A stretch of 34,482 nucleotides of DNA. Origin: CANKHJ01 sp035556495. GTDB lineage: Bacteria > Pseudomonadota > Alphaproteobacteria > Rhizobiales > Xanthobacteraceae. Below the pieces are notes generated by a model that did not search any database, was not told the DNA's origin, and was given only the letters and a program-made list of their open reading frames with translations. Shown here piece after piece: positions 22,671 through 32,689 of this stretch. The stretch lies in assembly GCA_035556495.1 (NCBI GenBank), contig DATMEW010000171.1, positions 1 through 34,482 of the forward strand. Reading direction: 5' to 3'. Numbering within the stretch: the first letter of the stretch is position 1; each line of letters opens with the position of its first letter. Position numbers and translations under genes: made by a program.

Positions 22671-25132
22671 CACAATCCGGTGCTGCCGACCGACTGGCTG
22701 ACGGCGGAACTGCCAAGCGTGCGCAATCCGATCTGCACCATCAGGCGGTGATCCGCAGTGGTATTGCCGCTGTTGGAATAGTCTTTGATATAATTCAAGG
22801 CCAAGATGAGGCAGTCGTCGATATAACCGACGCCGATCTGCGTCTGATTGAAGCGGCTGCGCTCGATGTCGTAGCGCGCCCCGCCAAGCAGCGCCCAGTT
22901 GGGCGTGAGTTTCAGCAGGCCGGAGCCGAGCACGCCTGAGCGCCGGTCGGTCAGGCCAAGGGCAGGCTGGGCGTCATAGTTGCCATAGATCATCGTGGCG
23001 CTGAGGCGGCCGAGATTGGCGGTCGCCGTGACCTCGAAGCGGCGCACCGTCAGATTGGTCTCGTCGAACCGGAAGTGCGAGCCGAAGGTGAACACCTCGT
23101 TGGGCTGATAGCGCACGCCCGCCACATAGTCGGACCGGCGGGTTTCGAGGCCGCTGTCGAGGCCGGTGTTGGCGAGATCGCCGACGGCGAAGGAGTTCTG
23201 GCCGAACAGGTGATAGGACTGGCCGACGATGGCGGTGATCGAGCCCGCCCGGTTGAACTGGGCGCGGTATTGCAGGCCGACGTTCAGCCGCCCGCCACCC
23301 TCGGCGCGGTCCCAGCCCGAGAACTTGTCGATACGGAACAGGTTGGTGTCGTCGAACACGAGGCTCTGGGCGTCTTCGTTGGGGAAGGCGCCGATCTTGG
23401 CCTCGTTCGGCCGCATGATGACCTGGGCGATGGGCTCGATGGTCTGCGTGCCCCAGGACTGCGCGGCGATGAAGGGATAGCGATATTCGAGGCCAACGGT
23501 CGGCATCACGCGGCCGACCTCGCGCTGGCCCGGCGTCGTGAAGTTGGACACGCCCGGATCGTTCAGGATTTCCGCCGTCGCAAGGTCCGTGCGCACCGAG
23601 GCGAAGGGCGTGAACATCTGCCCGAACGGGTCGGTGATGGTCCGCCGCCACGTTGCCTCCGCCGAGAGGCGGGTGTAGGTGCCCGGCGCGCCGCGCAGCA
23701 GGCAGTTGGCCGGCAGCTTTGCTGCCGGATTGGCGGATATCTCGCACGCGCCGCTCAGCAGGGAGGCGGCGGTGATGGCGTCGAAATCCGCCCGGCCGCG
23801 CGTCATGCTGGTGAAATTCGCGCGCAGGCCCAGCTCGCCGTTCAGGACCGGATTTTCGAAGGTGTAATTGTAGTCCAGCACGGGATGGATCACCGGGAGC
23901 TGGCGCTGGTCGTCCGCTTCCGAGAAGCCGAAGAAGTGCTGGGTGCGCAGGTCGAAGTAGCTCCGGTCGCCACGCCCGATCAGGTAGAGCTGCGAGATCG
24001 CCTCGGTCCGGGTCTGGAAGATCGAGTCTCCCGTCATCGAATAGTTCAGCAGCCCGTAGTCCTGGAAGAACGTGCGGTCGGTCAGCACCGTGCCGGCCCA
24101 GCCCCAGGTCCAGCGGTTGGTCAGCGCGAACTGTCCGGTGCTTTCCAGGCTGCCGCGGAAGTTGCGATAGCCCGGCGTCGTCGTGCCGTCGCTGCGCACG
24201 AACGGGCTCAGGTCCTGCTGGAAGATGCCGGCGGCGCGGATACTGTAGGCGCCGTCCAGCAGCCGGTGGCGGAATTCGCCCTTGCCCAGCACGCTCTGCC
24301 GCGAGGTGATGACCGGGGACAGGGTCAGGTCGTAGTTCGGCGCGAGCGCCCAGAAATAGGGAATCTCCGCGGCGACGCCGTATTTGCCGCTGGAGCTGAA
24401 GATCGGGAACAGGAAGCCGCTCTTGCGCTTCACCGTCGGGTCCGGCGCGGAGAAATACGGCAGATAGGCGAGCGGCACGCCGAAGAATTCCAGCCGCGCA
24501 TCCTCGAAATAGACCGTCTTGTCATTCTGGTCGTGGACGATGCGGGCGGCCTTGACCTGCCAGAGCGGGGGCTTCTGCGGATTGTCCCGGCACGGTTCGC
24601 AGGCGGTGTAAACGCCGCTTTCCAACACCGTGTAATTGCCTTCGGTGCGGTTGGCGCGCGCGGCGGCGAAGCGGGTCTGGTCCGCGGTTTCGACCCGCAG
24701 GGAATTGATGAAGCCGTCCCGGAAGTCGTCGGTCAGGTCGAGGACGTCGCCATGGGTGACGTTGCCGTCCGGCTCGGTGAGACGCACGTTGCCGGTCGCG
24801 TTCAGGCGCTTGGCGCGCTGGTCGTAGGTGACGCGGTCCGCCTCCAGGGTCGAGCCCTGATAGTAGATCTGGACGTTGCCGACGGCGGCGACGCGCTCGT
24901 TGTTATAGTCGTAGTCGATCCGCGCGGCGCGGACGAGCATCTGCTTCTCGTCGGCCCGGGACGGCTTCGGCGGCGGCACGGGCCGGCGCGGGAATTCAAG
25001 CAGGGTCTGCGCCGTCGCCGTGGTCGGGGACCCGGCCACCCCCATCGTGGAGGCGAGCAGGAGCGCCAGCGCGCCGTAGCGAGCACGGCGACGCGAACGG
25101 TCCGGATGCTGGGCGCGGTTCGCCGCGATCAT
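22670..25132 (-). CDS. lptD: LPS-assembly outer membrane protein LptD
   Basis: LptD is the outer-membrane barrel that, with LptE, inserts lipopolysaccharide into the outer leaflet. The 820-residue protein has a signal peptide ending near residue 42 (ATAQ), then a beta-jellyroll OstA/LptA-like domain at about 65-200 (VAAVGNVQIYYQGSTLEADRV). The barrel follows with typical KRKSGFLFPIFSSSGKYG and PYFWALAPNYDLTLSP motifs. Cysteines are C178 and C181 (ACEPC), two in a barrel loop (GACE and ANCL) and one near the C-terminus (IDDCL). It overlaps lptG by 4 bp and is followed immediately by surA, its likely chaperone. No lptE is in this window. Identification is firm. Confidence 0.96.
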   Translation of the reverse strand: MIAANRAQHPDRSRRRARYGALALLLASTMGVAGSPTTATAQTLLEFPRRPVPPPKPSRADEKQMLVRAARIDYDYNNERVAAVGNVQIYYQGSTLEADRVTYDQRAKRLNATGNVRLTEPDGNVTHGDVLDLTDDFRDGFINSLRVETADQTRFAAARANRTEGNYTVLESGVYTACEPCRDNPQKPPLWQVKAARIVHDQNDKTVYFEDARLEFFGVPLAYLPYFSAPDPTVKRKSGFLFPIFSSSGKYGVAAEIPYFWALAPNYDLTLSPVITSRQSVLGKGEFRHRLLDGAYSIRAAGIFQQDLSPFVRSDGTTTPGYRNFRGSLESTGQFALTNRWTWGWAGTVLTDRTFFQDYGLLNYSMTGDSIFQTRTEAISQLYLIGRGDRSYFDLRTQHFFGFSEADDQRQLPVIHPVLDYNYTFENPVLNGELGLRANFTSMTRGRADFDAITAASLLSGACEISANPAAKLPANCLLRGAPGTYTRLSAEATWRRTITDPFGQMFTPFASVRTDLATAEILNDPGVSNFTTPGQREVGRVMPTVGLEYRYPFIAAQSWGTQTIEPIAQVIMRPNEAKIGAFPNEDAQSLVFDDTNLFRIDKFSGWDRAEGGGRLNVGLQYRAQFNRAGSITAIVGQSYHLFGQNSFAVGDLANTGLDSGLETRRSDYVAGVRYQPNEVFTFGSHFRFDETNLTVRRFEVTATANLGRLSATMIYGNYDAQPALGLTDRRSGVLGSGLLKLTPNWALLGGARYDIERSRFNQTQIGVGYIDDCLILALNYIKDYSNSGNTTADHRLMVQIGLRTLGSSAVSQSVGSTGL

Positions 25133-26220
25133 CCGTCCTCCTGGTGAAGCAAAGCCAACAGACCCGTAAATCCCCCGACGAGGACAGGAAGCCAGGCTGC
25201 GGTTGCGGGATGCATCACCTCGGCCCTGCTCAAATCCTCGGTCACTTTCGACAGAACGTAAAGCAGAAAGCCCGCCACCACGCCACTCAAAACCATCCGC
25301 TGGACACCGCCAAACCGGAAGAAGCGTAAACTCACCGCAGCCGCCAGTAGAACCATGGCTGCAAGCAGAAACGGCTGGGCCAGAAGCTTGTAATACTGCT
25401 GGCGATAGCCCGCTGAACTGACGCCTGCGCTGCGCGCGGACTCGATATAGGCCGGGAGTTGCCAGAACGGCACAGTTTCCGGCGTGGAAAGACTTTCCCG
25501 AACCTGCGCTGCGGTCAGCGTGGTGCTCAGCGAATAGCTGGCTTCCACCCGCACGGGGGCTGACAGGGAATAAATTCTTGCCTCGGAGAGCCGCCAGGCG
25601 CCCGGCTCCAGCTCGGCTTCGCGGGCCTCGATTCGATCCTTGAACCGGTTCTCCGCGTCGAAGGTGAAGACGGTGACGCCGCTGAGGCTCATCCCCTGGT
25701 TGCGGGTATTGGCCGCGCCGATGATGGACTGCCCGTCCTCGCCGCGCTGGCGCAGCCAGAAGGCCCCGGAATCCTGCAACGCCGGGGAATTGCGGCCGAA
25801 GGCATCGGCCTCGAGATGCTTGGCGCGTTCATGCAGGGTGGCGGAAACTGGATTATACACCGTCGTCGCGAAAGCGCCGATCAGCAGCGCGAGGATGACC
25901 GCGGGCGCGAGGAACTGCCAGGCGGACATGCCGGCGGCCCGCGCCACGACCAGTTCGAGGCCCCGCGACAGGCTGAGGTAGCAGGACATCGTCGCGATCA
26001 GGATGCAGAAGGGCAGGATTCGCTCGGCGATCTGGGGCACGCGATAGAGCGAGATCTGCGCCAGCGTCAGTGTCGAGATGTTGCGGGCGTCGTCGGCCTT
26101 TCGTGCCAGCTCGATGAAATCGATCAGGATGATGAGCAGCAGGATGCTGCCGAACACGGTCAGCGTCGTCAGCAGGAAGCGGCGGCCGAAATAGCGGGAG
26201 AGGGTGCCGGCAACGATCAT
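25129..26220 (-). CDS. lptG: LPS export ABC transporter permease LptG
   Basis: LptG is one of two membrane subunits of the LptB2FG transporter, which extracts lipopolysaccharide from the inner membrane. The 363-residue protein begins MIVAGTLSRYFGRRFLLTTL and has a first membrane segment at about 15-35. Further segments lie near 60-120, followed by a periplasmic beta-jellyroll domain (about 130-270) and three C-terminal membrane segments, the standard LptF/LptG layout. The start at 26220 overlaps the lptF stop as ATGA and the stop overlaps the lptD start the same way. A longer same-frame reading extends upstream across lptF but is out of phase with that gene and not real. The ATPase LptB is not in the window. 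Confidence 0.95.
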   Translation of the reverse strand: MIVAGTLSRYFGRRFLLTTLTVFGSILLLIILIDFIELARKADDARNISTLTLAQISLYRVPQIAERILPFCILIATMSCYLSLSRGLELVVARAAGMSAWQFLAPAVILALLIGAFATTVYNPVSATLHERAKHLEADAFGRNSPALQDSGAFWLRQRGEDGQSIIGAANTRNQGMSLSGVTVFTFDAENRFKDRIEAREAELEPGAWRLSEARIYSLSAPVRVEASYSLSTTLTAAQVRESLSTPETVPFWQLPAYIESARSAGVSSAGYRQQYYKLLAQPFLLAAMVLLAAAVSLRFFRFGGVQRMVLSGVVAGFLLYVLSKVTEDLSRAEVMHPATAAWLPVLVGGFTGLLALLHQEDG

Positions 26221-27380
26221 CGGGCGGCCCCCGGCGAGAAGCGGTGCGTCAGCCGCTCGGTGATCCTGTTCAGCCAGTCCGTGAAGGCGACAGGCGGCTC
26301 CAGCGGCGTGCCGCGCGAGATCGCATGGAGGCCGAAGCCGATGGTGGCGGCGAGCAGCAGATATGGCACCGCGAGCAGCCAGGGCTGCCGCACGCCCAGC
26401 ACGGTGCAGGCCATGCCCGTCAGCCGCAGCACGGCCACGGCGCCGATGGTGCTCAGCATCGGCATGGTGCGGCCCTGCCGGATGGTGCGCGGCGAGCCGA
26501 GATAGGCGAAGGCGATGATGATGAAGGCGATCGGGTAGAGGATCGAGGTGAGGCGGTCGTGGAGTTCGGCGCGGATCTGGTCCGGGTCGCCGCCGAGCCG
26601 CTCGTCGGTGCTGGTGCCCCACAATTCCCAGAGATAGCGCTCGCGGGTGGAATAGCGGATGTCGGGCATGCCGCCGAACTGCGAGAGGTCGAAGGCGTAG
26701 CGGTCGAACGTGACCATGACCGGCTCGGTGCGGCCGGCCTCCAGCCGCTGCACGCTGCCGCTTTCCAGAATAAGGAAGGTGCCGTCGTCGTTTTTCAGGA
26801 TTTCGCCCTGTTCGGCGAGGAAGGTGACGCGCTCTTTCGGGTCGCGCTGGTCGTCCACGAAGATGCCGAGCAGCATGCCGTTCGGCAGCCGCTCGCGGAG
26901 ATGGAAGACGAGGCGGGACTCGATGGTCGTGAAGCGGCCGGGCTGGATGATGTTGGCGACGAGGTCGGTCCGCACCTCCATCGCCCAGGTGCGCAACTGG
27001 CGCAGGCCATGGGGCGCGAGATAGGCGCTGATCGCCGCGATCCCGAGGGACACAACGATGCCGACGGCAAGGAAAGAGCGGAACAGCCGCATCGGCGCAA
27101 TGCCGGCGGCGTTCAGCACGATGATCTCGGAATCGTTGCTCAGCTTGTTCAGGATATAGATGGCCGCCACCACCAGCGCGATCGGCGCGATGACCAGCAC
27201 CAGCAGCGGCACGATCAGGCCGGTGATACCGACGAAGACCAGAATGGACTGGCCCTTGTTGGTCATGAGGTCGATATCGCGCAGCGCCTGGGTGATCCAG
27301 ATCACGCCGGTGAGGCTCAGCAGCACCAGCAGGAAGGCCCCGAAGGTCGACCGGAAAATATAGCGTTCGATCGAACCCAT
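26217..27380 (-). CDS. lptF: LPS export ABC transporter permease LptF
   Basis: LptF is the partner of LptG in the inner-membrane LPS extractor. The 387-residue protein starts MGSIERYIFRSTFGAFLLVLLSLTG. Three membrane segments lie in the first 120 residues, with ILNKLSNDSEIIVLNAAGIAP as the conserved loop between segments, then a periplasmic domain at about 125-265. Three more membrane segments sit at the C-terminus (SILYPIAFIIIAFAYLG onward). The ATG at 27380 is preferred over a GTG two codons upstream. It is the first gene of the minus-strand envelope operon and is divergent from pepA across 327 bp. Confidence 0.95.
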   Translation of the reverse strand: MGSIERYIFRSTFGAFLLVLLSLTGVIWITQALRDIDLMTNKGQSILVFVGITGLIVPLLVLVIAPIALVVAAIYILNKLSNDSEIIVLNAAGIAPMRLFRSFLAVGIVVSLGIAAISAYLAPHGLRQLRTWAMEVRTDLVANIIQPGRFTTIESRLVFHLRERLPNGMLLGIFVDDQRDPKERVTFLAEQGEILKNDDGTFLILESGSVQRLEAGRTEPVMVTFDRYAFDLSQFGGMPDIRYSTRERYLWELWGTSTDERLGGDPDQIRAELHDRLTSILYPIAFIIIAFAYLGSPRTIRQGRTMPMLSTIGAVAVLRLTGMACTVLGVRQPWLLAVPYLLLAATIGFGLHAISRGTPLEPPVAFTDWLNRITERLTHRFSPGAAR

Positions 27381-27707
27381 ACGCACACAACTTCCGACTC
27401 GGACGATATCCCCGGACTATCGCCTCCGCAGCCCCCTTCGCGCCAGCCCCCGAATGGCGATCCACCCACAAAGTGGCCGGGCGAAGGCAGGCCGGAGCAA
27501 AACCCGCATGCCCGCCGGCGCCGCGGCACCGGAAATGCCGGTGCGGCGGCAATCTATCCCATATGCATCGGGAATGGTTAAGCGAGTGCTCGCGGCCTGT
27601 CATTGCGGCGGGCTTTGCACCCGGCTGTCTCCCGCGCCATAAAGGCGGGGCGGCCGTCCGGGCCGCGCCGCATGTATCGTCGCCGCGATGCCGAAAGGAA
27701 GTTTTCG
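27381..27707. other. divergent intergenic region between lptF and pepA
   Basis: This 327-bp region must hold promoters for both directions. A fair pepA promoter is seen at 27615-27643. On the minus strand an AT-rich patch around 27550-27570 (ATAGATT, CATATG) is the only candidate for the lptF promoter, with no clear -35 partner. No convincing gene or RNA element is seen in the rest. Confidence 0.55.
27615..27643 (+). promoter_or_regulatory. putative promoter of pepA
   Basis: TTGCAC (27615-27620) and CATAAA (27638-27643) are separated by 17 bp. Transcription would begin near 27650, leaving a leader of about 58 nt before the pepA ATG at 27708. Confidence 0.45.
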
Positions 27708-29203
<1,496 letters not shown>

Positions 29204-29204
<1 letters not shown>

Positions 29205-29257
29205 ACGAGGGTCTGATCCAACTTCGCTGGATCAGACCCTCGTTACTCTTTTTGTTT
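29204..29257 (+). terminator. strong intrinsic terminator of pepA
   Basis: A perfect 17-bp stem (29204-29220 with 29228-29244) closes a 7-nt loop, followed by ACTCTTTTTGTTT. The first stem base is the last base of the pepA stop codon. It is among the strongest hairpins in the window. Confidence 0.88.
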
Positions 29258-29306
29258 GAGCATGATCTTGTCCGAAAACCGGTTCCCACTTTTCGGGATC
29301 ATGCTC
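29258..29306 (+). repeat. intact Hyphomicrobiales-type intergenic palindrome
   Basis: GAGCATGATC (29258-29267) is inversely repeated as GATCATGCTC (29297-29306), with nested inner arms CCGAAAA (29272-29278) and TTTTCGG (29290-29296). Similar 50-bp palindromes are scattered between genes in many Hyphomicrobiales genomes. It abuts the tail of the pepA terminator and precedes holC. A decayed copy lies at 21395-21443. Confidence 0.8.
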
Positions 29307-29358
29307 CAGGCGGCGGCGCTGCGGGTGAGGCCGGCACGGGGACGAACGGGATAGGCCA

Positions 29359-29811
29359 ATGACCGAGATGCTGTTCTATCATCTCGAACGCCAGCCCGTG
29401 GCGCAGGCTCTCGTGGCGCTGCTGGAACGCTCGCTGGAGCGCAACTGGCGCGTTGTCGTCCAGACCGTCAGCGACGAACGGCTTGAGGCGCTGGACGGCC
29501 ACCTGTGGACCTATCGCGACGATTCCTTCCTGCCGCACGGGACGTTTCGCGAACCTCATGCCGCAGAGCAGCCGGTGCTGCTGACCACCGACGGGGCCAA
29601 CCCGAACGGGGCAACCGTACGGTTCCTCATCGACGGTGCGCCGGTGCCGCAGGACGCCGAGAGCTACCAGCGCCTCGTGCTGATGTTCGATGGCAACGAC
29701 CCCGACGCGGTCGAGGATGCGCGCCAGCGCTGGCGCGAGGCGAAGGCGCGGGGCTTCGATTGCACCTACTGGCAGGCCGACGACAGCGGCCGCTGGGTGA
29801 AGAAGGCTTGA
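29359..29811 (+). CDS. holC: DNA polymerase III chi subunit
   Basis: Chi links the clamp loader to single-stranded DNA-binding protein at the replication fork. The 150-residue protein has the family pattern MTEMLFYHLERQPVAQALVALLERSLERNWRVVVQ at the N-terminus, a LWTYRDDSFLPHG segment near 49-61, and a C-terminal segment (SYQRLVLMFDGNDPDAVEDARQRW). It lies downstream of pepA, a classical holC position. A repeat element and terminator lie between them, so it probably has its own promoter, though none is obvious. It is followed by its own terminator at 29840. Confidence 0.94.
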   Translation: MTEMLFYHLERQPVAQALVALLERSLERNWRVVVQTVSDERLEALDGHLWTYRDDSFLPHGTFREPHAAEQPVLLTTDGANPNGATVRFLIDGAPVPQDAESYQRLVLMFDGNDPDAVEDARQRWREAKARGFDCTYWQADDSGRWVKKA

Positions 29812-29839
29812 CGTTGTCGGTCCTGCCGGGCGCTCCGCC

Positions 29840-29867
29840 GCTGGCCGGTGCGGCCAGCCTTGTTTTT
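29840..29867 (+). terminator. intrinsic terminator of holC
   Basis: GCTGGCCG (29840-29847) pairs with CGGCCAGC (29851-29858) around a GTG loop, followed by CTTGTTTTT. It lies 28 bp past the holC stop codon. Confidence 0.85.
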
Positions 29868-29988
29868 GGCGCACGGCTGGGGGAAAGATGCGCGCGGTTC
29901 CTGCGCGGAAACGCGTAAACAAAACCCGGAGCCCGGTTTGACGCCGTCATGGCCGAACCGGCGCCGGACGCGATTGTGAGAGGTCTTG

Positions 29989-30501
29989 ATGAAGCAGATC
30001 GGCTTGGTCCCGGCGCGGACACTGTGCAGAATGCTGCCTGCCGGCGCGTTGATGCTCGTCCTCGGGGCCTGTTCGACCGATCTGAGTTCGATCAATCTCA
30101 TTCCGAAGGACGACAATCTGCTGAACAGCCGCCTGACCTATGGCGGCGCGCAGATCCCGAGCCAGACGGTGCGTCCTTTGACCGCGGCGGATTTCGTGGA
30201 CGCCAGCGGCCGCTGTCCGGCCGAGGAGGTCGTGGAAGCTACCGATGGCGCGGCGCCTGTCGTGATGGGCGGCATCGCGCTCCAGATGAGCGAGTGTCAG
30301 GTTGTCCGCCGCGCGGGCGCGCCCGATCGTGTCGAGGCCGGTGCCAACGAACGTGGCGAGCGCGCCGTGACGCTGACCTATCTACGCGGCACCTGGCCGG
30401 GTATCTACCGTTTCTCGGAGGGCCGCCTCACGGTAATGGAGCGCGTCGCGGAGCCTGCCCCGGCACGCCAGCGCGCGCCGCGATCCCGCGCCAAGTCCTG
30501 A
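29989..30501 (+). CDS. hypothetical lipoprotein
   Basis: I do not recognise a characterised family. The 170-residue product has a short signal peptide with a lipobox ending in LGAC, so C28 would be the lipidated residue and the mature protein envelope-anchored. The mature part begins STDLSSINLIPKDDNLL and includes a single C-terminal domain with C-P and M-S-E-C motifs (about residues 75 and 102). It ends with a basic Arg/Pro tail. A GAGAGG ribosome-binding site precedes the ATG at 29989. It stands alone between holC and the convergent ABC-F gene, with no visible link to a pathway. Confidence 0.75.
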   Translation: MKQIGLVPARTLCRMLPAGALMLVLGACSTDLSSINLIPKDDNLLNSRLTYGGAQIPSQTVRPLTAADFVDASGRCPAEEVVEATDGAAPVVMGGIALQMSECQVVRRAGAPDRVEAGANERGERAVTLTYLRGTWPGIYRFSEGRLTVMERVAEPAPARQRAPRSRAKS

Positions 30502-30611
30502 AAATCCTGATTGGCGTCACACCCGCCGCCGATGCCTGACCGTCAGCCACCGGCGGCTCCCGCCGCGAGGGCAGGGGCGTCATCGGGCATCGTCGGGACA
30601 CCGCCAAGGCG

Positions 30612-32486
30612 TCAGCCGGTCGCGGCTTCGTAGGCGGCGGTGGCGGCCAGCCAATCCTCCTCGGCCTGTTCCAGCTTCGCGGCGGTCTCCGCGCGGCTTT
30701 TGCTCAGCGCCGTCGCTTTGGCGACATCACGGGCGAAAAGCTGCGGATCGGCCAGCGCGGCGTCCGCCTTTGCGACTTCGTCCGCCAGTTTTGCCATTGC
30801 TTTCTCGGCCTGTTCGGCCTTGCGGCGCAGGAAGCCGAGGTCCGCCGGTTTCTTCGCGGCCTTGCGTTCGTCCCGGCGCTCGTCCTTCGCGCCGCCCTTG
30901 TCCCGGTTCCTGCCGCCGCTGCGGTCGGTCAGCACCAGCCGCTGATAGTCGTCGAGGTCGCCGTCGAACGGCGTCACCCGCCCGTCGGCCACCAGCCAGA
31001 GCCGGTCCACGCAGGCTTCCAGCAGATGCCGGTCGTGGGACACGAGGATCACCGCACCGGGATAGTCGTTGATGCCGTCGATCAGCGCGCGGCGGCTGTC
31101 GATGTCGAGATGGTTGGTCGGCTCGTCGAGGATGATGAGGTTCGGCCCGCGGAAGGTGGCGAGACCCAGCATCAGCCGCGCCTTCTCGCCGCCGGAGAGC
31201 TTTTCGACCGGCGTGTCCGCCTTGTCCGACGAGAAGCCCAGTGCGCCGGCGCGGGCGCGCACCCTCGCCTCCGGCGCATCAGGCATCAACTCGCGGACAT
31301 GCTGATAGGCGCTCGCAGCCGGGTTCAGTTCGTCGAGCTGGTGCTGGGCGAAATAGGCGACTTCGAGCTTGTCCGCCCGTGTGATCCTGCCGCCCATGGG
31401 CGTGAGGCGCTGGGCCAGCAGCTTGACCAGCGTGGACTTGCCGTTGCCGTTGGCGCCCACCAGCGCGATGCGGTCGTCATCGTCGATGCGCAGGTCGAGC
31501 CGCTGGAGCACCGGCTGGCCGGGCGTGTAGCCGACCGAGGCGCCGTCCATGGCGATGATCGGCGGCGACAACTGCCTCAGGGGTTCGGGAATGGTGATCG
31601 GCGGCACGTCGCTGGTGACGAGCGAGGTCGCGGGCTGAAGCTTTTCCAGCAGCTTCATGCGGGATTGCGCCTGCCGGGCCTTGCTTGCCTTGGCGCGGAA
31701 GCGCTCGACGAAGGCGGTCAGGTGCTTGCGCTGGGCTTCCTGCTTCTTGGCGAATTTGGCGTCCAGCGCCTGCCGCTCGGCGCGCTGTTTCTCGAAGGCG
31801 CTGTAGCCGCCGCGGAACAGGGTCAGCTTGCCGTGTTCGAGATGGAGGATCCACTCCACGGCATTGTCCAGCATGTCGCGGTCATGGCTGATGACCAGCA
31901 CGGTATGCGGATAGCGCGCGATATGGTTCTCCAGCCAGAGCGTGCCTTCGAGGTCGAGATAGTTGGTCGGCTCGTCCAGAAGCAACAGGTCCGGCTCGGC
32001 GAACAGCGTGGCGGCGAGCGCGACGCGCATACGCCAGCCGCCGGAGAAATCCGAGATCGGCCGCTCCTGATCCTGCGGCGAGAAGCCGAGACCGCTCAGG
32101 ATCGCCGCTGCCCGCGCCGGGGCGGAATGGGCGTCGATATCGGCCAGCCGGGTGTGGATGTCGGCGATGCGGTGCGGATCGGTCGCGGTGTCCGCCTCCG
32201 CCAGCAGGGCGGCGCGTTCCTCCGCCGCCGCAAGCACGATCTCGACCAGGCTGTCGGAGCCGGACGGGGCTTCCTGCGCGAGGCGGCCAATGCGCGCGCG
32301 CGACGGCATGCCGATGCTGCCGGTTTCTGCGGCCAGTTCGCCACAGATCACCTTGAACAGCGTGGACTTGCCGGTGCCGTTGCGGCCGACCAGCCCGACC
32401 CGCGCGCCGGTCGGAATCTGGGCCGAGGTATGGTCGAGCAGAAGGCGGCCCGCGATCCGGACCGAAAGATCGTCAATCGTCAGCAT
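30612..32486 (-). CDS. ABC-F family ATP-binding protein (Uup/YheS-like)
   Basis: ABC-F proteins are soluble ATPases with two nucleotide-binding domains and no membrane part; many act on the ribosome, relieving stalls or influencing assembly. The 624-residue protein has Walker A GRNGTGKST (34-42), signature FSGGW (147-151) and DEPTNYLD (171-178). The second set is GANGNGKST (344-352), LSGGEKARL (430-438) and DEPTNHLD (454-461). The interdomain linker at about 235-285 is charged and helical. The last 100 residues form a Lys/Ala-rich coiled coil, as in YheS/Uup. An antibiotic-resistance role is unlikely from this architecture. It is convergent with the lipoprotein gene and divergent from ndk. 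Confidence 0.93.
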   Translation of the reverse strand: MLTIDDLSVRIAGRLLLDHTSAQIPTGARVGLVGRNGTGKSTLFKVICGELAAETGSIGMPSRARIGRLAQEAPSGSDSLVEIVLAAAEERAALLAEADTATDPHRIADIHTRLADIDAHSAPARAAAILSGLGFSPQDQERPISDFSGGWRMRVALAATLFAEPDLLLLDEPTNYLDLEGTLWLENHIARYPHTVLVISHDRDMLDNAVEWILHLEHGKLTLFRGGYSAFEKQRAERQALDAKFAKKQEAQRKHLTAFVERFRAKASKARQAQSRMKLLEKLQPATSLVTSDVPPITIPEPLRQLSPPIIAMDGASVGYTPGQPVLQRLDLRIDDDDRIALVGANGNGKSTLVKLLAQRLTPMGGRITRADKLEVAYFAQHQLDELNPAASAYQHVRELMPDAPEARVRARAGALGFSSDKADTPVEKLSGGEKARLMLGLATFRGPNLIILDEPTNHLDIDSRRALIDGINDYPGAVILVSHDRHLLEACVDRLWLVADGRVTPFDGDLDDYQRLVLTDRSGGRNRDKGGAKDERRDERKAAKKPADLGFLRRKAEQAEKAMAKLADEVAKADAALADPQLFARDVAKATALSKSRAETAAKLEQAEEDWLAATAAYEAATG

Positions 32487-32500
32487 GGCCGCGGGTTATA

Positions 32501-32537
32501 GAGTGTTTTCGGGCGAAGTGGAGACCGGTTCGCGGCC
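32501..32537 (+). repeat. intergenic repeat of the GAGCGTTTTCGAGCGAA type
   Basis: GAGTGTTTTCGGGCGAAG (32501-32518) and the following GTGGAGACCGGTTCGCGG resemble a repeat widespread between genes in Hyphomicrobiales. Its first 18 bases match the reverse complement of 21375-21392 at 15 of 18 positions. It lies in the 203-bp gap between the ABC-F gene and ndk, just upstream of the ndk promoter. Confidence 0.65.
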
Positions 32538-32618
32538 AAAGACGGTTCACGCCGGCGACATTTTTTCGCCGTGCCCGTCAAATCGGCGCGATCCGTCCCG
32601 GTCCGGTGGTGTCATCGC

Positions 32619-32647
32619 TTGCCGCTCGCAGGGCGCGCGGCTATAAG
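32619..32647 (+). promoter_or_regulatory. putative promoter of ndk
   Basis: TTGCCG (32619-32624) and TATAAG (32642-32647) are separated by 17 bp. Initiation near 32654 would leave a leader of about 36 nt before the ATG at 32690. Its -10 is identical to that of the rpsF promoter. Confidence 0.65.
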
Positions 32648-32689
32648 CCGGCGACTTTTGAGCCTTTCTCATTCATCCATGGAGTTCCG

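Noticed and set aside
23075..25147. A 690-codon plus-strand frame opposite lptD
   Set aside because: Antisense to a well-supported beta-barrel gene, with repetitive charged composition and no domain or ribosome-binding site.
25129..27603. A single 824-residue reading that would include lptG and the region over lptF
   Set aside because: Only its last part is LptG. The first 460 residues are an out-of-phase translation of lptF with no family signature. The genuine LptF lies in another frame and meets LptG with an ATGA overlap, so this is not a fusion protein.
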